Origin: Ailanthus altissimus
Lineage: Eukaryota > Streptophyta > Magnoliopsida > Sapindales > Simaroubaceae
Reading direction: 5' to 3'
Assembly (NCBI GenBank): GCA_946807835.1
Contig: OX327683.1
Location: 8,871,001-8,935,000 of the forward strand
Length of the DNA stretch: 64,000 bases
This document shows positions 37,327 to 49,308 of the stretch, in pieces (within the stretch, counting starts at the first letter, position 1; each line of letters begins with the position of its first letter). Both the position numbers and the translations under genes were made by a program. A model generated the notes under the pieces. The model was not told the origin of the DNA and made no database searches. It saw nothing but the letters and a program-made list of their open reading frames with translations.

Positions 37327-37619
37327 CCGCACACTGTAGCGATCTAGGCCTTTGTAAACCCAATAGGTAGATAACTCTTATCAATTGCATCTCATGCAAC
37401 TCTTACTTTTGATCCTAAATACACTTTATCCAGACACTGTAGCGATCTACGGTAAGTATATTCTAAATTAACTTGTCAATTATCAAATATATGCTACCGG
37501 TACTATCCGCATACTGTAGCAATCTAAGGCAATATTTTCACATATATTGGTCTCATCTCATGTTTAACCGGTATAGTCTAAATCATACCAACTAAATCTC
37601 ACACACTATAGCGATCTTG
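37327..37619 (-). repeat. Four-copy leader motif array, F1(-)
   Basis: Antisense copies of the F1 leader motif, with the + strand core ACTGTAGCGATCTA and variants, start at 37327, 37430, 37507 and 37599. Intervals read along the element are 92, 77 and 103. The F1(+) values are 91, 77 and 103. Confidence 0.85.
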
Positions 37620-37959
37620 GGAAAGATCGATATAATACAGCTAACACTGTATTGACAAGATGGATCAATGATAATAAAACACTATCTTATAATATATTAT
37701 TGTTCAATCTGATTAAGAGAGTTTTTTTTTTAGTATCACAAAAACTTAATCCCCATCTCATGAGGAGGTAATTCTCAATCATTCATTAATTTTGTGTAAC
37801 AACAACTAACCTCCATCAATAGGGTTCCCATTGTGTTTACCATCACAAAAACAATGATCCCAGTTTATAATACAATCTAATAACTGTTATCATTGTATCT
37901 CATAAACCCACACATGATTAAAATAATATTTTAAACAATTTAAAACATAATTACAGTGA

Positions 37960-38220
37960 GTTTCATCAGCGCCGCGGTACTGGGCCTACTGTATAGCAAC
38001 ATCGGCGGGGCATAGCCCTCTGCGCTAGCTTATGCAGTGCTCAACAGCCAGCGCTACGGTGCGAATTTCAGTGTCTGTCTGTAGGCACCTATTTTCTTAG
38101 CGCTAGGGCGCCCAACATTTGGTGCTACAGTGCCAAGCCATGGAAGCTCAAGAGCCGCGGGCCAGCTACCCAGCGCTAGGGTACTGAACACTTATGGTTG
38201 TAGTGCTCCGGTGCTCTCTC
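37960..38220 (-). repeat. GC-rich island in the F1(-) leader
   Basis: Degenerate units such as AGCGCTAGGGCGCC, CAGCGCTACGGTGC and CAGCGCTAGGGTACTG lie about 120-360 bases inside the primer site, as in F1(+). An open frame at 38130-38342 crosses it and is not a gene. Confidence 0.75.
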
Positions 38221-38320
38221 CTTTGGTATATCCATTTCAACAACTTAAAATACACCTTTTGAGCACCGAAATATCACCAACAACAATTTTACACTCAAAA
38301 CACCCAATATCAACTCAAAA

Positions 38321-38334
38321 TAGCTTTGATACCA
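38321..38334 (-). other. Primer binding site of F1(-)
   Basis: TGGTATCAAAGCTA on the - strand, three bases inside the 5' LTR. It matches the initiator methionine tRNA complement with one mismatch. Confidence 0.85.
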
Positions 38335-38337
38335 TTT

Positions 38338-40660
38338 TGTGAGTGATTTTAAACCTAGGGTGCATGCATGTAGGTTCATGTCTATCATTCAAATATAGCA
38401 TATGTATCTCATACATACATGCGCAGCGGATGAACGGAATACAAATTTTATAATGATAAATACAAGTAAACATTACATGTTATCTCATAAATGTAAAATA
38501 CTTCAAGATTGAAAAATAATACCTTGTCAAACCTTTGGCATTTGGTTGAACCGGAGTACCCGCCTTTAAAGCAACCTATTCACAATTCTAGTTTTTCAAC
38601 ACGGTGGGCTTTAGGAAGCTAGAATAATAGCTTTTCTAGCAAATGATTCAACTCTTGAATCCTTGTTTCTAACTTGTAGTATAGGTGGCAAAATGGAAGG
38701 AAAAATGGAAAGGAAAAAATGGAAGAGTTGTGTTTTTGTGCTTTCAACACTTGAGAGAATTTTCTAACACTTAGTAAAATTCACTTCTCTCTCTTCACTT
38801 AACCCTTTGTACAAAATTTTGATAATTAATTGAGAAATTAATTGCTCTTTTATTTGTTTATTATTTTCTATCATTTTCTCACTTAATGGCATCCATTATG
38901 TTTGCCATTAGTGTTTTGTTTATTATTATCTTTCATTTTCTCACCTAATAGCATCCATTATGTTTGCTATTAGTTTGTATTTATTATTATTTACAATAAA
39001 CCAAATGAAAACAAAACAAAATAAAAAATTATTTAAATAAACTTAGCTTTAATTTAGGCCAAATGAGAAAACACTTTCTCATTATTAAAAAATATCTTAA
39101 GGCCTACCATTAACAAATGCTACTCATTTATACTTATTTTATCATTTAACTAATATTAAACAAATAATTTAATCATATTAAATCATGGTGGAAACACATG
39201 CTAATTTAAATAAATAAATAATTTTTTATTTAAATAATAATATTATATATTATTATTGTTATTTTATTCAATTAGCATTTTAATGAATAAAATAATGATA
39301 TTATTTTTCTAACAAATAAGGTCATTTTGATAATTTTTAAATCAAACAATAATTGGCCTGCATGTGCCTTGTGTCAACATCTCATTGGTCAACAACTAAT
39401 TGTTAACTAATTGATGTACTTAACTTTTAAGTCTTGACACGTTCACAACTAGAGGGAAACCGAAGTAAATGTCCGGTCTGCTGGAATTTTTTGGATCGAA
39501 CTATTCAATCTGGTACGCTGCCCCAGTGCACAACGAGTACACTTTATATTGCGGGACTCTTTAGGTCCACTCTCGATTTGTCAAACAGAACTATTCTGTG
39601 AGTCTGAGATCAATATTCCATGCATACGTCACGGATATTACAAATCAGTGCAGTAGACCATACAAGTTAAGGTCATAGCGCATACCTATAATCCTTCCAC
39701 TAATCATATATTGGAAGAGTAGGGATATAGATCATTACCGTCAAATCCCTATGTACTTATCAGTGAACTTATCTCTAGACACGTATCTTAATAAACAATA
39801 TATGCAAACACTTTTACAATATTGTTTAACCCTATATGAAACTCTTTTCCTGGGTTTGTTGCTTGTTGTCATAAGACTTTCTAAGATATAGTCTCTAAGC
39901 ATCCGGATATATAAACTTATCCATGTGAGTTGATGGATTCCATATCTGTCCACACCAGACTCTATAAACATCGGACTATACCCAATGACACCCAACAGTC
40001 ACACCATGAATGGTCTGTGACATGTGTGGAACCAAAGCATGATGGATTACTTATAAGCCCACTATGGTACTCAGGTTAAAGGACCATGTATATTACTCAA
40101 CTCGAGAGGACAATCTATTGACGGCTTCATGGGATGTCTAACACTGAACACCTGTATTCTATACGAACTTCCAGTAAGCCCATGGTCAGGTAAGAACAAC
40201 CATCTAGACCATCTAGGTATAGTATACACTGGTTTATGTAAAAGGATTCCACCGTCAAACCTGCATCGGTGAATTAAGACCAGGAACATATAATTTGAGA
40301 ATAGACTTGCATAATAATATTTTTTAGCCCCTATTACAACTCTTGCAACTATGATATTACTAATGTATTCTCAGGTCTTTGTACTGTCACAAACAAGATT
40401 CTAACACTTAGACTTCACTAATTAATATAACATATTAACTCTTTAACATTTATAATTTTAGTGATGCTAAACTTGGCATTGATATAAACTTCTTTAGACC
40501 AAATCTAAACTCCTTCATATCATATAATGTCTGTAGTGTCACAAGCATTGAACCATTTAATAATAGTAATTAGCAATTTAACAAATAATGAAATATATAA
40601 ATATCACAAAATAAAATATTCATACAATAATGTGATGGCACGTGAGTACAAATCCCAACA
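38338..40660 (-). repeat. 5' LTR of F1(-)
   Basis: 2,323 bp, TG...CA, partner of 29422-31765. A 36-base net deletion near 40141 relative to the partner keeps frame in the small open stretch 40071-40289. Confidence 0.92.
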
Positions 40661-40665
40661 CAATG

Positions 40666-41347
40666 AAAGTGATGAAATATTCATAACCTCCTCTAGCTTA
40701 TGTGCTCATGAGCCTACACATGTCAAAGTGTATTAATTCTAATCTTTCAATGGCTTTATTACCTTTAGCATTAAAGGGTATTTTGGTCATTTTGCCTTCT
40801 ATACACGGTAATGGTTCAATATCTAATGAACTCAAAGATCTATCTTTGACCAGTCATTGGATCCTATATAGACTAATATGACCAAAAGGTATATCCCATA
40901 GATACATTTGATTAGTATGAGTCACTTTAATCCTCTTATAGTGATTAGATTCATTATTCAATTTTGTACCAAAGAGTGAGTTGATTTTAGAAAATATGTA
41001 GTATAAATTGTTAACTAGTGTACTGGAACATATAAACGATTTATTTCTTTTGGTTACGACAATTTAGTTAAATTAATAGAATATTCAAAGTTATTCAAAT
41101 AACTAACTGAAATCAAATTACATTTAAGTTCTAGTACTAACAAACAGTTATCTAATATTAAAGTCATAAAATCATCAAATTGGAGACAAACTCTCACTAC
41201 CTTGGTTGCAATAATTACACCATTTTTTAGCCTAAGACCGATCTCTCTTTCATTTAGTGATTTGGATTCTTGGAACCCTTACAATGAATTGCAAATTTAA
41301 TTAGTGACTCCAAAATCTATTATTCTAGAATCTATAGAGTCAACCAC
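40666..41347 (-). pseudogene. F2(-) protease, pre-integrase and integrase start
   Basis: 40666-40860 continues the second copy of the duplicated integrase segment. 40860-41290 is the antisense of the pre-integrase text found at 51800-52090 in F2(+). 41290-41347 is the protease core, read on the - strand as DSRIIDFGVTN-stop-ICN. The catalytic Asp is kept, but the Trp has become Arg and a stop lies where His is expected. A solo LTR interrupts at 41348. Confidence 0.75.
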
Positions 41348-42910
41348 TGATGAACACATAAAAATTCATATCTATTAAGAGATTCAATCACCATTTAATG
41401 TCACTAATTTTAGCATTTTTTTATTTTTAGCTTGAAATAAAGTGTTCTCCTTAAATTGTGATTAATGAATGTTATTTGCATAGGTTTAGGTAAAATAGAC
41501 ATAACTCTCAATGTTGAAATTGAAATGAAGAAATTCTTGAATCAAGAGTAACATTACTCAATCTTACACAAACTTGAAGAACAGTTGAAAAGCTAAATTA
41601 AACATGTTATGGGCCAAAATTGAGATACAATAGAATCGGACTACAACTTTCGCTCAACTTGACCCAACTCACATATTTGAACCATATATCACAAAATACA
41701 TACCCAATTGGTATAATTATTGAATTTATAAAATACTAACTTAATTATCAACAACTCATATGTTGATAGTAAAGTCCAAATCAGCTGCTATCATAGAATA
41801 AATTGTATTGTAAGTGGGTAAAATAGTTGTTGGCCGAAATCTAATGTATCTTTGAAATTTTGTTCATATCTCATTGGATACTAATCCAATTTGCATGAAC
41901 TTAGTGCCTATGGAAAAAAGAGACAAAATAATACAACTTTCATGTCGGCTAAAAAGGCTACATTGGTCATTTACATTATCAAAAAGGTGATGCAAGTGGA
42001 TGAACGAGTTGTTGGCCTAAATTATTGAAGATTAATGTCACATGTAACATATTTCCATTCATTGCTTATATAAGGACACTCTTAGGACATTTTCAACATT
42101 AGATAATTCTCTCTTATTTTATTCTCATTAACATGCATTGTACTCTAGGCTAGAGTTCTTGGCAAGGCTAAGAGATGAACTTTTATGTATAATAAATCTA
42201 CTTCAATGCTTTGATTCATTGTCAAGAGTTACAAATGTTTGTAAGTTTGGTTTTGCTTAAGCTCTTATCTATTTTATTTTCTATAATCCAGAAGTTATAA
42301 TTCTTATGTCTTATATATTTTCAGTCATGTTTTTTTATGTGATTCTTGTTGAATTATAATTGTTATTGGCTACATTGTTTTATATGTTAATCTTTTACTG
42401 CAATATTGTCAATTGATATATTGTCGATCTTGGATAACATGTAAAGACAATAAATGTTTGATATTCAAGTTGATCTTTTACTACAATATTCTTAAAATAA
42501 TATATTGTCGATCTTAGATAACTTATATAAATGAACATGATTTGTGTTAATGTTTGCAAAGAGTTTAGTTACATTAAATACATGTGTTATCAAATGTGCT
42601 ATATTTTACATATCTTCTGATTGATTATTTAGAATGTAAAATTTTTAATTGTGTTATAAAAATTGAATCAAAGTGTAGAGTAGATTTATAAAGCATAATT
42701 GTGATTCTCGAAGCCTTGCTTAAATCATCATAAGATATTTTCTCAATTCATAGACAATTCTATCTCATCCACTTAAACCAATTAATTAATTTTATCCTTT
42801 GCTACAACTTTAATATTTTACTTCACCAACTTATTTTGCCAAAAGCTTCCTTATGGGATCAATACCTCAATCTATATTGCGATAGCCGCATTATATTTTG
42901 AGCATAAACA
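41348..42910 (+). repeat. Solo LTR inside the F2(-) protease region
   Basis: TGATGAACACATAAAAA...GAGCATAAACA, flanked by ACCAC at 41343-41347 and 42911-42915. TATATAA at 42067-42073 and the leader-like text after it suggest + orientation and a Ty3/gypsy-type LTR. No coding capacity. Removing it and one ACCAC rejoins F2 protease text. Confidence 0.85.
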
Positions 42911-43659
42911 ACCACTAAATATGTCTCAATGAAAAAAATATTACTAGAAGATAAACTGCCTTTTTAGCTATTGAAACCTTAACTAAAAGACAAATTCTCT
43001 TCCAGTGCCCTTTAATGCCACATTGAAATTTTTTTTCTTTAAGCTTTACTACCTTTTTATGAATTTTTACAAATCTTGAATTACATGTTTTCCTTGCCTT
43101 GTTCTTCTTATTCTTCTTACTACTTTTTCCCTCAGGATTAAAACCAAAAGAGGAAGATTGACCCTTTAGTTAAGTAACTATTATAAGCATCTATTTTATC
43201 TTAGAGTGCATTTTCATTAGATTTTAGAGGGTATTTATCAATCAAGGCATATCTATGCTTTTTAGCTGTCAGTTCAATATCTAAGTTCCTTTTCAATCCA
43301 CATAATTATTTTTGGTTAACTTGTTTTGGTTTAGGATAGATGCTAATGGAATGAATGAAGACATAATTCTAAAAAATAAATTCATACATGAGCATACATT
43401 ATCTAATAACATGTGTAACTTTTGCGTGAATGCATGAAATGCATTTATATAGAACTCTTTAACTACATTATGTATCAGTAATCTAATTTTCATTCAGAAT
43501 ATGCCTCCTTAGGGTGGTCGTATCCATCATGAACCATACTAGTATCATACTAATTTATTATTATTTTCTAAATATCTCATATCAAATAATAATAAACTAC
43601 TAATTCTTTAGCAATTAGATTTAATTGACAAGAACTCCGAATAGAGGATATTAATCAAC
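42911..43659 (-). pseudogene. F2(-) gag remains
   Basis: The antisense text matches 50870-51600 of F2(+), including the segment around the zinc knuckle and the Lys-rich stretch before it. Stops are everywhere and I could not delimit a Gag core. The open frame at 43293-43493 is in this stretch. Confidence 0.6.
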
Positions 43660-43664
43660 CTAAG

Positions 43665-44810
43665 TGTTAGAGTTGGTGCTTACGTGTCATCCCTGAATGT
43701 ACATATACAAGTGTACTTTTCCATTCAATCGCTAATATTCATTAATATAATACTATGCAATGTAACATTACAGATATTGTATGATCTGAAGGAGTTCAGA
43801 TCAAATCTAAAGGAGTTTAGACAAGGGCTCATTATTAGTCACGCTAAGAGACATAAATGTTAAATGTTAGCAAAGCTAAGTGTTAGTTGGTTATAATACT
43901 TAGCAAAAATCCAGCACTACCACGGAATGCGCGTGTGTTTATATTTAAGTGTTATATATAATAATTAATTAATAATTATTATTTACTAATTGTATAATGA
44001 CATGTGGCGCATTGTGGACCCTCAGTTAAGTTTACCCAAGTGTGAGATTTGGTGGGATCTACTAAGAAGTAGACTTGGTAACTATTAATGAGGGGTAAAA
44101 TAGTCATTTCACATATTAATTATTTAATTATTAATTAATCAATAATATCTCATTATTTTATATTATTATATTATATATTATTTTAATATATAATATTATT
44201 ATGTTTTGGGTGCCAAATAGTTGGCATCTATTATTTTATATTATATTATTATTTTAATATATATATATATTAAGAGATGTGTCTGTGAATTTAAAGTGGG
44301 GTTGTGTTTTGTTACGGGAAATGGAAATTAAAGGATATGGTTTCAATTTCCTTTGGTGGCGAGAAGAAGAAGAAGAATAATAAGAAAAGGAAAAAATTAA
44401 ATTATTTCATTTTTCTCTTTGGTGCCAAAAGAAGCAATTCTGTATTGCTTCAATTTTTATTTCTTATCCTTTTAGAGAAAAGGAATAATACACACAACCA
44501 GCTATTTTATGGGTTTAAGAGTTAAACTCAGTGCTGGCTATAGGGCTGTTGTTCTAACTCGCTAAGTCCACCGAATTAGTAACTAGAACTGCTGACGAGT
44601 TGGTCTCCATGTTGACTCTGAGGATTGTATAACTTTACACGCTTAGGTGATTTTTTAACACTCGTAATATATTAATGTGATTAATATATAATTTATTGTG
44701 TTTATTGTATATTTTAATGCTTTCGCAGTGTTAAATATGTATTTGATACGTATTTTAGGCAATAAACACAATTGCACATACATACACTCACGTATATTAG
44801 ATCCCCGACA
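43665..44810 (+). repeat. Solo F1 LTR inside F2(-)
   Basis: TGTTAGAGTTGGTGCTTACG...GATCCCCGACA, flanked by perfect CTAAG at 43660-43664 and 44811-44815. Compared with other F1 LTRs it lacks much of the interior. Its second half matches the reversed LTR at 1260-2160. The 73-codon frame at 44304-44525 is LTR text. Confidence 0.9.
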
Positions 44811-44815
44811 CTAAG

Positions 44816-46318
44816 TTGAGTGCATAACCATTATTTCAATACTTTATATTTTTTAATTAAAAAAGTCACCATAGGGTAGTCAATTTTGCACGAGTCCCAT
44901 ATTGGATCTTATCCTTTAAGGAAATCCTATTTAGTAACCAATTCTAATTAATACCCTCTGTAAGGAACTCATAAAATTTGAGGTAATATATTAATCTATC
45001 TTACTGTAAGACCAATAATGGAAGCAATGGGCTTTTTGTCTAAAGCCCTCTCTCACTCACTATTTTAATTTTTAAAGTTTTTAATTTTTAATGTACTAAT
45101 TAATTTATAAAATAAAGTTCTACTCATTAATATCTAATTTTATTTTCATAAAATAATTAATAAGACCATGTCAAATAATAAATTAATATAATATAACAAT
45201 AATCTTATTCTATCTCATTAGAAGACATATAAAATGATATATTTTATTCATAGACATGTGAATGTGGCACCCTTAATCTATATGACATGTTATTCATCCA
45301 ATCAATTAACTAGATAACTAAATAAGCCATAATTTATGACTTTTCCTAGAAAGAAAAATATTAAAATTAAACTTAAATTCTTCAAAGTCTTCTTTGAAGT
45401 CAACTTGAGCTCTTTCATAATGTTATCTCCTCTTACTTGTCTCATTTTATCGGCTTGAAAATTTGGGCATTTTAATTTTTTTTTGTCCACTTATTTTTAA
45501 AATAAATTAAACATATTATAGGGTTAAAATTTTTTTGGGTCTTCTTAAAAAAATTTAAATAAAAATATTTTATACCTAATAATTTTAATAAAATAGTCCA
45601 AATAAAATTTTATAAAATTAAACCAAAATTAAAAGAAATTTAGACTAACTTTAAATTGTAAATATCTAAAATTAGTCCAAAAATAAATTTGGGTTAAATT
45701 TAGAATCTATTTATAAATATCTCAAAGTTTCATTGCCAAACTTTGATTACCCAATACCTGGAGGGGCTGAGTAAAATAAAAATTATGTAAGGCCTATTTG
45801 CACAATTTACAAACCTAATATGGTCAATTTATAATCTCTGCAAACTTGATTAGGCCAAAACAGAATTAATTCAAACTTAGAAAGGCCTATGTGATATTTT
45901 TTAGATGAACCCTAATGCCATCATCTTTACACGGGCTGCCACCCATTCTTTCTCTCTTTTTTTTACCGTTTTTCTTCTCCTTTTTTTTACAACAAAAATA
46001 ATAAAATATATATTCTTTAGATTACAAATTAAAAATTCCTAAGCCATTAGCCAAAGAAATTTAAAGAATCATTAAGAATTAACTTAATCAAGAAAAAATA
46101 TTGTGATATTATTTCATCATCCCATCTTATCACAATTCTCAAGAAAAAATACAAATAAATATTTAACCATGAATATTGGGCATAATTATTCATCACATAA
46201 TTAATAAAAATAAAAAAATATAGATTAAATATGCAATTGGTGGCACAATAAGCAATTGCTACCACACATAAAAATAAATTATACATGTAATAAGAAATAA
46301 GGCGACTCTAATACAAGT
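44816..46318 (-). other. F2(-) leader
   Basis: It is the inverted counterpart of 49294-50880. Next to the LTR, the - strand reads ACTTGTATTAGAGTCGCC, a degenerate primer site. The 79-codon open frame at 46047-46286 is not shared as an open frame by F2(+), so I treat it as chance. Confidence 0.75.
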
Positions 46319-47738
46319 TGTTGGTAATAAATAAAAAATAATTTTTGTTTAATAAAATAAACGCAATGGAAGCCAAATTTTCTTGTTCATAATTACATGT
46401 TTAAACATAGAAGATTACCTCAAATTTTTGCTGTGACAAATCTTGAATTGATAGGCTGCAATCTTCTCTACTATTCTTAACCTTTAAAATCAATGTGTGT
46501 GGACAAGTGAATCTTTTCTCAAATTTTAAAATCACTAATACCAAAATCTGAGAGAATGATAATAACCAAATTCTTTTTTTGCGTAAGCATACGTAAAAAG
46601 AATTTTCTAGTTATATTTGTTGTTATGCTTTTACTACTCCATACCTTCCATATATATAGAAATTTTTCTTGGGTATTTTGAATTAGATTAGGATTAAAAA
46701 ATTAGAGTTTGATTAGGATTTGAGCTAGTAGAGGGACTGCAAGACTCATGAGCTTTCTAGCTTCAACTTAAAAGGTCTAATTCTTATTATTTCATAATAT
46801 ACCAATTTTTCTAAGTTAACCCCAGGTTATTCCACTAAAAGTCAATGACTGTACTCTAGTAACCCATGTTATTAAGTAAAAGTCTATTTAATTAAAACTT
46901 CTTTTAATTAAATTGGGCTTAGTATTTAGGCCAATAATAACCACTTAAATGACCCTTTAATTGATGTCTATAATTAAAGTTAGGCTATGAAAAAAATGTC
47001 TTGCCTCTTTAATTACTTATTTGCCCTTAAGTAATTGAATGTTATAATGATCACTTTTAATATGTCTATATTGGTAAATAAATGTACAAATAAATATTAT
47101 TATTTAATAAATATTTTATTGAATAAACTGTGGTCATACATTCTAATGATCAAGTACTGCAAACAGCTTAGATGGACATTATTTATTAGATTCCATATTG
47201 CAATACGACCTATGAAATTATATCTCCAAGCAATCAAGATTTTGACCGTTTATATAGATCTCACTTCGTGATAACTCAAAAGATACAATTAATGAATGAA
47301 TGTAAGTTCATTACCTGTTTACGATTAAGATCAATTAAGCTTATTAAAGTTTTTGTGAATTAAGATCTACGACATTTAGTTAACCAGATCGAAATTCACA
47401 ATTGTCATGTTCAATGTAACATATACATTAGTTTTTCTAGTCAAAGTCCTTACTTCAATGGTTAAGGTAAATCATTCACTATAAGAAGTAGAAAAACTAC
47501 AATCTTATATTATGAAATGCCATTTTTCATTAATAGTTATGACCTAGATTTAATTTAAGAAGAACTTGTGATCTATACCTTCTGTATTAGCATCATATGC
47601 CTAATACATAGATTACATACTTTATAAATATGAGCTCATCAATGCATGCTCAATTATATATATGAATAAACTTTATTAATCTAATAAAATATTATTACAC
47701 ATCGTTTAAGGGCATAAAACAACATAAAATGTCTAACA
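46319..47738 (-). repeat. 5' LTR of F2(-)
   Basis: 1,420 bp, TGTTGGTAAT...GTCTAACA on the + strand. It matches 47903-49293 in inverted orientation, as well as the split 3' LTR. Confidence 0.9.
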
Positions 47739-47902
47739 GGTATCTATAGTAGTTACAAAAGATGATGCTGGAGATGTACAAAGGTTTATAGATCAGAATT
47801 GAACTATTTTTTTTAGCATAACAATTACAAAGTTTGTACAAACTTTACATTGGTATCAGTTAAAATACATAACTAATTTACGACTAACATTACAGTAGTA
47901 AA
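47739..47902. other. Spacer between the two F2 elements
   Basis: 164 bp of original target. It starts with the GGTAT duplication of F2(-) and ends with GTAAA, the probable left duplication of F2(+). It contains TTGGTATCAG, which resembles a primer site and may be a relic or chance. Confidence 0.6.
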
Positions 47903-49293
47903 TGCTAGACATATAATATTATTTATCTCCTTAAAGCATGTGAAATAATATTTTATTTAATTAATAAAAGTTTATTCATACATATAATTAAGCATACATC
48001 GATAAGCCCATATTTATAAAGTATGTGATCTATGTATCAGGTATATGATGCTAATACACAGGGTATAGATTACAAGTTCTTTATAAATTAAATCATGTTC
48101 ACAACCATTAATGAAAATAGCGTTTCAATATGTAAAGTTGCAGTTTTTCTATTTCTTATAGTGGATGATTTACCTTGATAATCGAAGTAAAGACTTCGAG
48201 TAAAAAAACTAGTGTATATGTTACATCGAATGAGACTACTGTGGATTTCAGTCTAGTTAAATAAATGTCGTAGATCTTAATTCACAAAAGCTTTAATAAG
48301 CTTGATTGATCTTAATCCTGAAAAACTAATGAACTTATATTCATGCATTATATCTTTTGAGTTATCACAAAGTGAGATACATATAAACGATCAAAACTTT
48401 GATATCTTAGAGATATAATTTCATGGGTCGTAGGAACATATATTTGCAAGATAGGATCTAATAAATATGTCCACCTAAGCTATTTGCAATACTTGATCAT
48501 TTGAATCTATGGTCGCAGTTTATTTAATAACTTATTTATTAATTAATAATATTTATTTATAAATTTATTTACAAATATAGATATATTAAAAATGATCATT
48601 AGAGCATTCAGTGACTTATGAGCAAATAAATAATTAAAGATGCAAGATATTTTTTCTATGGCATAACTTTAATCATGGACATCAATTAGAAGGATAATTA
48701 AGTGGTTATTATTGGTCTAAAGACTAAATCTAATTTAATTAAAAGGGGTTTTAGTTAAATAGGCTTGTACTTAATAATATGGTTTACTAAAGTACATCCA
48801 CTGGCTTTTAGTGGAATAGTATGTGGTTAACTTATAAAAATTAATGTATCAAGAGATGATTAGAATTGGGCCGTTTAAATTGTAGTTAGAAAGTTCATGG
48901 GTCTTGCAATTCTTTTACTAACTCAAATTATAATCAAACTCTAATTTCTTAATCATAATCTAATTCTAATTACCTAAGGGAGATTCTTAATCAACAATTA
49001 CAATAATAATAACCAGAAAATTCTTTTTATGTATTACATGAAAAAAGAATTTAGTTATTACTATTCTTTTAGATTTTAGTATTAGTAATTTTAGAGATTA
49101 AAGAGAGTTCCACGTGCCTGCACCCATTGACTTTGAAGGTTGGGGATAGTAAAGAAGATTGTAGCCATTCAATTCAAGATTTGTTATAGCGAAGAATTAA
49201 GGTAATCCCTATACATGTAATTATGAATAAGACGATCTGATTTCCGCTATGTTTATTTTGATAAACAAATTTTTTTTTTATTTACTATCAACA
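47903..49293 (+). repeat. 5' LTR of F2(+)
   Basis: 1,391 bp from TGCTAGAC (TGTTAGAC in the partner) to CTATCAACA. Confidence 0.88.
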
Positions 49294-49295
49294 AC

Positions 49296-49308
49296 TGATA
49301 TCAGAGCC
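49296..49308 (+). other. Primer binding site of F2(+)
   Basis: TGATATCAGAGCC, one mismatch from TGGTATCAGAGCC, two bases after the LTR. Confidence 0.8.

Larger units (their letters stand above)
29422..40660 (-). mobile_element. Ty1/copia element family F1, - copy, nested in F2(-)
   Basis: TG...CA element of 11,239 bp flanked by perfect CAATG copies (29417-29421 and 40661-40665). On the - strand: 5' LTR 38338-40660, primer site, leader, gag, protease, integrase, RT, RNase H, polypurine tract 31766-31781, 3' LTR 29422-31765. A solo LTR (33515-34913) splits it between integrase and RT. It is inserted in the second copy of the duplicated integrase segment of F2(-), so it is younger than that duplication. 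Coding parts are better preserved than in F1(+), but stops remain. Confidence 0.93.
19827..47738 (-). mobile_element. Ty1/copia element family F2, - copy, with nested insertions
   Basis: On the - strand: 5' LTR 46319-47738, degenerate primer site, leader, gag remains, protease, integrase, reverse transcriptase, RNase H, polypurine tract, and a 3' LTR at 19827-26414 that is split and rearranged. The outer ends are TG...CA and both flanks carry GGTAT (19822-19826 and 47739-47743), a perfect 5-bp target duplication. The span of 27.9 kb shrinks to about 9 kb when the four inserted blocks (20896-about 25751, 29422-40660, 41348-42910, 43665-44810) are removed. It is the oldest layer of this block. 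All genes are broken. Confidence 0.88.

Noticed and set aside
41341..42916. An 8-bp duplication CAACCACT suggesting a hAT transposon
   Set aside because: The shared 8-mer is explained by a 5-bp ACCAC duplication plus the TG and CA ends of an LTR. The ends are not inverted repeats, and a TATA-containing LTR layout is visible.
46047..46286. 79-codon frame next to the F2(-) primer site as a leader-encoded protein
   Set aside because: The homologous F2(+) leader has stops in this frame, and composition is plain AT-rich.
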